This document shows, piece after piece, positions 49,964 through 54,858 of a DNA stretch of 54,858 bases. Location: positions 1 to 54,858 of the forward strand of contig JASHPO010000128.1 of NCBI GenBank assembly GCA_030038075.1, given 5' to 3'. The notes beneath the pieces were generated by a model. That model saw only the letters and a list, made by a program, of their open reading frames with translations, did no database searches and had not been told where the DNA came from. The DNA is from Nitrososphaerales archaeon. GTDB taxonomy: Archaea; Thermoproteota; Nitrososphaeria; Nitrososphaerales; CADDZS01. Numbering within the stretch: position 1 is the stretch's first letter; each line of letters begins with the position of its first letter. Made by a program: the position numbers and the translations under genes.

Positions 49964-51247
49964 TTAAGCTGCTCTTCTGTACAATCCGTAAATGTCTTTG
50001 AGAATGCCCAGCCTTCCACGCTTTGAATATATCTCGTCCTTTATCTCTTTCAGATGTTCTTCCTTGGGCCGTCCATCGACTTCGAAAAATTTGTAAAAGA
50101 CATCGTTCATCAATTCTGGATACATTGTTAGGAACTGCTTGTTTGTCGAAATGTAGTGCGGAACGTCTCTGAATTTTTTAAGATCTTTGAGGACAAAACA
50201 GTCTTCGAGGTATTTTCTGTAGGTTGATAATCCCTCGGCGCTGTAGTTGTTAGCTTTCTTGGCCTCGGCCGCCGTCTGTCCTGCGTATTTTCCTGATATC
50301 ATTGCAAAATTCGTCCCCTCCCAATTTAGGGCATTGACGAGCATGGCTGCATCACCTGCCACCATCATCCCGTCAGTATAAAGCGGCGGAATCTTATCGT
50401 ACCCACCTTCAGGTATCAGGTGAGCCGTGTACTCTCTGAGGGCCGCGCCTTCGATCAGTGGTTTGATTGAAGGGTGAGATTTGAGCCATTCAAGAATATC
50501 CTGCGGCCTCGTTTTGTTCGCCGCCAAATCGCTCATTATCGCGCCCATACCAAATGAAATCGTGTCTTTGTTTGTGTAAATAAAGCCTGCATACTCTTCA
50601 CTTCTTCCGCCGTAGATCATTATCGTAACTCCTTCGTCGCCCCTAACATTGAACCTATCTTCGATCTTTTCCTTTGGCAGAGCATACGTTTCCTTTACGG
50701 CGAGCGCAATGTCTTCGGGCTTCCACTCCTCGTGGAGCCCCGCTCCTTTTGAGATTAGAGAATTGACGCCGTCGCACGCGATGACAACGTCACCCGCCAA
50801 ATCTCCACGGTCGGTCGAAATTCCGTTGATGCGGCCGTCGCTATTTTTCAGGACGCCGGTGGCGGTTGTCCGAGTGATGAGAGTGGCGCCGGCAGCCTCC
50901 GCTTGCTGCGAAAACCACTTGTCGAATCGCGCCCTCAAAGCGGTGAAGGCGTTAAAGTCTCTAACAAATTTTTGATTTCTGTGCGCGACCTCCACATGGG
51001 AATCCTGCGATAAGAGCCAGTATTGATATTCAATCACTCGCCTCTCGATCGGAGCGGTCTTCCAAAATTCCGGCACTATTTGCGCGGTCGGCTTTGTATA
51101 AACGATACCGCCGAACATGTTTTTGCTTCCAGCGAAATCTCCCCTCTCAATGATCGCAGTGCTCATGCCGGCTTTTGCGGTTGTTATGGCTGCAGCTACT
51201 CCCGCAGGACCGGCCCCGACAATCAAAGCATCATACTTCTCTACCAA
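49964..51247 (-). CDS. fixC: FixC/ETF:quinone oxidoreductase-like flavoprotein
   Basis: From TTG 51247, one base after the EtfBA stop, the product is 427 residues; a longer frame would overlap. FAD-binding ALIVGAGPAGVAAAITTAKAG starts at about residue 7; VIACDGVNSLISKGAG and VAGDAAMLVNALNWEGTNFAM are GR-type and family motifs. The protein should take electrons from the Etf module and reduce membrane quinone with FixX. Confidence 0.93.
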   Translation of the reverse strand: MVEKYDALIVGAGPAGVAAAITTAKAGMSTAIIERGDFAGSKNMFGGIVYTKPTAQIVPEFWKTAPIERRVIEYQYWLLSQDSHVEVAHRNQKFVRDFNAFTALRARFDKWFSQQAEAAGATLITRTTATGVLKNSDGRINGISTDRGDLAGDVVIACDGVNSLISKGAGLHEEWKPEDIALAVKETYALPKEKIEDRFNVRGDEGVTIMIYGGRSEEYAGFIYTNKDTISFGMGAIMSDLAANKTRPQDILEWLKSHPSIKPLIEGAALREYTAHLIPEGGYDKIPPLYTDGMMVAGDAAMLVNALNWEGTNFAMISGKYAGQTAAEAKKANNYSAEGLSTYRKYLEDCFVLKDLKKFRDVPHYISTNKQFLTMYPELMNDVFYKFFEVDGRPKEEHLKEIKDEIYSKRGRLGILKDIYGLYRRAA

Positions 51248-51248
51248 G

Positions 51249-53150
51249 TTACGTTCTTGCCAACCCTCTTGCCTTGATCTCATCTATCAACGCCGGCACG
51301 ATCTGGAAAAGATCGCCGACGATGCCGTAGTGCGCAACGCCAAATATCGGGGCTTCCGGATCTTTGTTTATCGCGACGATAGTGTCAGAGTTTTCCATTC
51401 CCACTAGATGCTGGACGGCGCCTGACAAGCCTATTGCGAAGTAGAGCCTTGCTCTCACTGTAATCCCTGTCTGACCGATCTGATTTTCCTTCGGAATCCA
51501 CCCGAGGTAAACGACGGCCCTCGTCGCGCCTACCTTGGCGCCGAGAACAGTCGCCAAGTCTTCCAGCAAACCAAAGTTCTTCCCGCTTCCTAAACCTCTT
51601 CCGCCAGACACTATGATGTCTGAGACCTCGAGCTGCGCGCCGGCTTTCTCCATCGGAGTGAAGGATACTATCTTTTCTTTCACAGCATCCTCATTTAGAT
51701 CGACAGCCTCTTTCACGAGCTCTCCGCTCACGCCAATAACCTTCGGGGGCATTTTCATAACCCGGGTTCTCACGCTCGCCATAGTCGGTTTGTTTTTAGG
51801 GCAGACAATTGTGGACATTTCCTTCCCGCCGAAATCCGGCCTCGTCCCGTTGAATCCTCCCTTGTCGTCAACGTCAAGCGAAGTGCAGTCGGCTATGAGA
51901 CCAGTCTCGATCAGCGTCGCGAGAACTCCTGCGAGATCCCTCCCGTTGAAGGTACCACCCATCAGGATCACTTCGGGGTGGTATTTGTTTGAAAGGTAAG
52001 TCATAGCCTTGCCGTAGGTTTCGTTTCGATAGTCTTTCAGGAGGGGGCTTTCGATCGAATAGACTTTGTCTGCTCCATATTCGTAGGATTCCTTTATCAC
52101 CTCGGTGACATCGCTTCCAAGCACAATTCCGCAAACTTTAGTTCCGTAAATCTTGGCGAGTCTTTTTCCCTCGCCCATCAGTTCCCACGCGACCCTTGAG
52201 GCCTGCCCGTATCTCTGTTCTACGTAAACCCACACGTCTCCGTGTTCGCCTGCGATTCTTTGCTGTTCGATTTGTGACTGCTGGTCCGGCACCGGGACAG
52301 CCACCTGATCGGAAATTACGCCGCCCGAGACTTTTTTTCCGAAGGCACCGATCTGAACTAGTTTGTCTACAAGCCACTTTGCCGATTCCTTTGGATCCTT
52401 GGAGACAAGCACCTCTCCCTTTTTCTTCGGAGGCGGCACTACAACCTTTTTGACGTAAGTGGGCGAGCCGCCAAGACCGATCCTCTTTGGATCAGCATTT
52501 ACGGCATCTTTGTTAAGGAGGGTAATCTTCGCCTTCTTCGCCCGAATCAGTCCGTCTATCGTGGGCTGCCTGGGTTCGTTGGTTGCCTCTGTTATCGTTA
52601 GCGCACACGGGATTGGGACTCTGACTCTCTCAACTCCGTCGTCAACTCTCCTTTCCGCTTCGATGAACTTGTTCTGCAGATCGATGTCGCAGGTCTTCGA
52701 GGTATACGTTATGACGGGATAACCCATCCTAACCGATAGCCCCGGCCCGACCTGCCCCGTCTCGCCGTCGATTGCGACTTTGCCAAAAAAAAGAAAATCC
52801 GTCTTGCCGTTGGATTCCTCTATTTTCTGGGAAGCTTTCCAGAGGGCGTACGAGGTTGCCAGCGTGTCCGCTCCCCCGAATGCTCTATCCGTCAGAAGAT
52901 AGGCTTCGTCTGCTCCCATTGCTATTGCTTCCCTCAAGCTCTGTTCGGCCTGGGGGGGTCCCATCGAAAGTACGCTCACCTTCGCGCCAAAAGCGTCTTT
53001 GAATCTCAGAGCCTCTTCAATTGCATTTAGGTCGGTCGGATTAACTACTGCGGGGACTCCTTCGCGAATCAGATTATTCGTTTTCGGATCGATGCGCATG
53101 TCGTTGGTGTCTGGCACCTGTTTGATGCAGACCAAAATATTGAGTGTCAT
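51249..53150 (-). CDS. etfBA: Fused electron-transfer flavoprotein EtfB-EtfA (FixA-FixB)
   Basis: A single 633-residue chain. Residues 1-265 are EtfB/FixA (LNILVCIKQVPDTNDMRIDP, and VAIDGETGQVGPGLSVRMG at about 126-142). Residues about 310-633 are EtfA/FixB, with the FAD domain from 514 (VSGGRGLGSGKNFGLLEDLA, GWIPKENQIGQTG, INKDPEAPIFGVAHYGIVGD). The linker between is about 45 residues, Lys/Pro- then Gln-rich. The IDGET-GQVGP loop is of the FixA/bifurcating type. It forms an operon with fixC and fixX. Confidence 0.95.
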   Translation of the reverse strand: MTLNILVCIKQVPDTNDMRIDPKTNNLIREGVPAVVNPTDLNAIEEALRFKDAFGAKVSVLSMGPPQAEQSLREAIAMGADEAYLLTDRAFGGADTLATSYALWKASQKIEESNGKTDFLFFGKVAIDGETGQVGPGLSVRMGYPVITYTSKTCDIDLQNKFIEAERRVDDGVERVRVPIPCALTITEATNEPRQPTIDGLIRAKKAKITLLNKDAVNADPKRIGLGGSPTYVKKVVVPPPKKKGEVLVSKDPKESAKWLVDKLVQIGAFGKKVSGGVISDQVAVPVPDQQSQIEQQRIAGEHGDVWVYVEQRYGQASRVAWELMGEGKRLAKIYGTKVCGIVLGSDVTEVIKESYEYGADKVYSIESPLLKDYRNETYGKAMTYLSNKYHPEVILMGGTFNGRDLAGVLATLIETGLIADCTSLDVDDKGGFNGTRPDFGGKEMSTIVCPKNKPTMASVRTRVMKMPPKVIGVSGELVKEAVDLNEDAVKEKIVSFTPMEKAGAQLEVSDIIVSGGRGLGSGKNFGLLEDLATVLGAKVGATRAVVYLGWIPKENQIGQTGITVRARLYFAIGLSGAVQHLVGMENSDTIVAINKDPEAPIFGVAHYGIVGDLFQIVPALIDEIKARGLART

Positions 53151-53185
53151 CCGGAATGCGGCTTCGAATCACTGACCCAATTGTT

Positions 53186-53197
53186 GATATTAAAATT
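53186..53197 (-). promoter_or_regulatory. TATA-like box for the etfBA-fixC-fixX operon
   Basis: Minus-strand AATTTTAATATC about 40 bases before the etfBA start. The spacing allows a leader of about 12-15 bases. Confidence 0.4.
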
Positions 53198-53328
53198 GAT
53201 TGGGCTATAGTTGCATCAATATTTTCTGCGAGTAAAATCGTAAGCGGCGTACCAATAATTCGGCATCGGACGCTTAGGACCATTTCAAAAATGGTTGGAC
53301 TTTCTTGGTTCACCTATGTTTGTCTACT

Positions 53329-54561
53329 TTAATGTGCTGCTTGCCGTCGGAATCCTGCGCCACGTTTCTGCAGGAAAATAATCAACGAAAATGAGGATAC
53401 AGCCAAGACAAGAAGACCGACCCCATAGTCAGGAAACTCCGGCACACCTGTTGGCGACGATGTTGTCATAGTGGTACTAGTAGAGCTACTAGAAGTACTA
53501 GTAGAGCTAGTCGTGGTACTAGTAGTGCTGGTAGTGGTAGAAAATGCGGGAGCCGTGTAGTAGACATTGTCGACCAACTCTCCTGCTATGGTTTCCCCAT
53601 CCATGCAATATATTGTTCCAGAGTTAGTAACGCATACAGTTTGCTGGACATTACGTGGATACGCTGTCGTAGAGGTCCACGCGCCAATCGACCCACCGGA
53701 GGCCGTAGCATAATTGACAGCATTATCCAGTCCATATTCGTAGTCGCCGCCAACACAGTAAACATAACCGTTAAGAAGAACGCACGACTCATCGGCTATT
53801 CCACCGCTCTCAGGATAGCTGTTGGTAGACAAGGACCACGGCCCAACATCTCCTCCGCTAATTGAAGCAACATACACGGAGTCTGTTGGTGTGAAACCAG
53901 TAGTTTCTCCGCCAACGCAATAAATGTACTGTCCGTCGGTAAAGCAACTTTCTTGTTCGATTCCGATGGGATAGCTGTTGGTAGACAAGGTCCATGAGCC
54001 GACCCCGGTTGCAGATAGAAGAGCTGAGTAGACCACGGTGCTCTCAGTTGTAGAGGAAGTTGTGCCGCCGACGCAGTAAATATAAACACCAGCTGCAACG
54101 CAGCTTTCGAACTTTATCCCGGTCGGATAGGACGTAGTAGCGGTCCAGGAACCTATCCCTCCTGTGGATGATAACTGAGCATAGTAGACGTCGTTGATAG
54201 GCGAATTGGTAGACGGATTAATGCCTCCAACACAGTAGATATACGAGCCACTCGTAACACAGCTCTCCTGTCCGGTAGTCATGGTATAGTTGTTGGTAGT
54301 CATTGACCAAGTACCCACTCCTGTTGACAAAAGTGGGGCATAGTAAATGGTATCAGTATACCCACTAGGGTCGGCGCCTGCTACGCAGTAGACGTAGCCG
54401 GAATAGGAAGCGCAACTAAACTGCCAGAGACTATCAGGCATTCTTGTAGTGCTAGTCCATGAGCTTATAGATTCGCCCGAAACATTGGTGAGGCCAAAAG
54501 AGAACACAAGTAGAATGGTCACTGAAATTGAGATCGCTAAAATTTTCCTTCTTTCATGCAT
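53329..54561 (-). CDS. Secreted six-bladed kelch-like protein with PEFP C-terminal sorting signal
   Basis: A 410-residue exported protein. It has a signal peptide (residues 5-28), six repeats of about 52 residues each opening with a Cys-x8-Cys hairpin (CASYSGYVYC, CVTSGSYIYC, CVAAGVYIYC, CFTDGQYIYC, CVLLNGYVYC and CVTNSGTIYC) and ending in a GSW/GTW strand, a Thr/Ser linker at about 335-368, and a C-terminal signal VPEFPDYG, hydrophobic span and RGAGFRR. The repeats resemble kelch beta-propeller blades, each with a likely disulfide. It is a second candidate archaeosortase substrate. ATG start. Confidence 0.82.
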   Translation of the reverse strand: MHERRKILAISISVTILLVFSFGLTNVSGESISSWTSTTRMPDSLWQFSCASYSGYVYCVAGADPSGYTDTIYYAPLLSTGVGTWSMTTNNYTMTTGQESCVTSGSYIYCVGGINPSTNSPINDVYYAQLSSTGGIGSWTATTSYPTGIKFESCVAAGVYIYCVGGTTSSTTESTVVYSALLSATGVGSWTLSTNSYPIGIEQESCFTDGQYIYCVGGETTGFTPTDSVYVASISGGDVGPWSLSTNSYPESGGIADESCVLLNGYVYCVGGDYEYGLDNAVNYATASGGSIGAWTSTTAYPRNVQQTVCVTNSGTIYCMDGETIAGELVDNVYYTAPAFSTTTSTTSTTTSSTSTSSSSTSTTMTTSSPTGVPEFPDYGVGLLVLAVSSFSLIIFLQKRGAGFRRQAAH

Positions 54562-54720
54562 TGGCCTTTGCCAAGGCTAGCCCAGATATAAGCCGTCTGA
54601 AGCTGGAAATCATGGTTATGAATTTGAAATTCAGCATCTTTATTCGTATACTTCTGGCCGGAAGAATTTTTTTGTGAATGCGGCAAAAAAAGAGAATATA
54701 ATTTTGATTCTGCCTGCGAG
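54562..54720. other. Intergenic region upstream of the kelch-like gene
   Basis: A/T-rich, with no gene seen. The longest minus-strand frame crossing it is rich in Ser, Gln and His and looks non-coding. A promoter for the gene at 54561 is expected here. Confidence 0.4.
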
Positions 54721-54858
54721 TCAAGGTTTTTTGGGATTTCGCTTTCGCTCATTGGCGGCAACCAACAGAAAGAACGAATACGATAAGATCTGGCTCCAGT
54801 TGAACAACTTGATGAAGACCTGTGCCAATCCGAAACCCACGACGCCGGCATCGAAGGT
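54721..54858 (-). CDS. C-terminal end of a membrane protein (truncated by window edge)
   Basis: The last 45 codons of a gene running into the right edge. The translation contains a hydrophobic span (VFIKLFNWSQILSYSFFLLV) and a basic tail (ANERKRNPKKP) ending at TGA. The family cannot be identified from this piece. Confidence 0.65.
   Translation of the reverse strand, partial: TFDAGVVGFGLAQVFIKLFNWSQILSYSFFLLVAANERKRNPKKP

Noticed and set aside
53460-53545. Repetitive AGTACTAGTAG-like DNA suggesting a tandem repeat or CRISPR-like element
   Set aside because: It is the Ser/Thr codon-repeat linker of the kelch-like protein; no spacers or regular repeat length.
54537-54851. 104-codon minus-strand frame at the right end
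   Set aside because: It crosses the kelch gene start and the edge gene in another frame. Composition is Ser/Gln/His-rich without motifs, while the overlapping frame 54721-54858 reads as a real membrane protein.
1-54858. CRISPR arrays, transposons, toxin-antitoxin or phage genes
   Set aside because: I looked for repeat-spacer structure, transposase motifs and inverted-repeat ends and saw none that I could support.

Overview
This window is a stretch of archaeal chromosome. The markers are an archaeal/eukaryotic-type ribosomal protein operon (eS4, eL32, eL19 and the RNase P protein Rnp1 embedded among universal proteins), TFB, SecY followed by archaeal adenylate kinase and a DUF106 (EMC3/YidC-like) insertase, Cbf5, TATA-like boxes, and heavy use of TTG and GTG starts. 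Gene content (TFB, MptE-like pterin kinase, fused GuaA, fused EtfB-EtfA, archaeosortase) fits a member of the Thaumarchaeota/Nitrososphaerota or a close TACK relative. I see no ammonia-oxidation gene here, and the Fix/Etf set would suit a heterotroph; that placement is inference.

Layout. 0-0.35 kb: promoter and a possible small divergent ORF. 0.35-12.4 kb: the S10/spc-type ribosomal protein operon, uL3 to uL15, tightly packed on the plus strand, including a 54-residue zinc uS14. 12.4-16.9 kb: secY, adkA, DUF106, cmk and cbf5. 17.2 kb: a tRNA gene of about 151 nt with extra sequence in the D-loop and anticodon region (likely introns). 17.4-20.5 kb: a winged-helix protein, a secreted Ser/Thr-rich protein with a PDFP-type C-terminal sorting signal, and directly behind it an archaeosortase with its Cys/Arg/His triad. 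20.5-26.8 kb: a loose, gene-poor zone with a sugar nucleotidyltransferase, a glutamate-synthase-like oxidoreductase and small hypotheticals. It also holds recognisable gene remnants: a glycogen branching enzyme fragment (glgB) with an in-frame stop and the first 25 codons of a DapA/NAL-family aldolase. 26.8-33.4 kb (minus): a MacB-type ABC cluster with two ATPases, two permeases, a CARDB/COG1361-like surface protein and a small two-helix membrane protein. A membrane-anchored winged-helix protein is transcribed divergently from it.

34.8-46 kb: methyltransferase, TFB, acylphosphatase, isocitrate-dehydrogenase-family enzyme, the divergent pterin pair mptE-like/folP-like, guaB-guaA (GMP synthesis), a PfkB kinase and a PRC-barrel/zinc-ribbon protein. 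46-49.6 kb: serine hydroxymethyltransferase, LarE and a stand-alone LarC C-terminal domain (nickel-pincer cofactor chemistry), and malate dehydrogenase. 49.6-53.2 kb (minus): a fused EtfB-EtfA, FixC and FixX, i.e. a complete Fix-type electron-transfer module delivering electrons to quinone. 53.3-54.6 kb: a secreted six-bladed kelch-like protein with a PEFP C-terminal sorting signal, a second candidate substrate for the archaeosortase at 19.7 kb. The window ends inside a membrane protein on the minus strand.

Nothing here is a clear defence system, CRISPR array or intact mobile element. The most unusual signals are the multiply interrupted tRNA, the sortase/substrate set, the surface ABC cluster with its topologically puzzling winged-helix partner, an apparent ACG start codon in that cluster, and the pseudogene graveyard between 20 and 27 kb.
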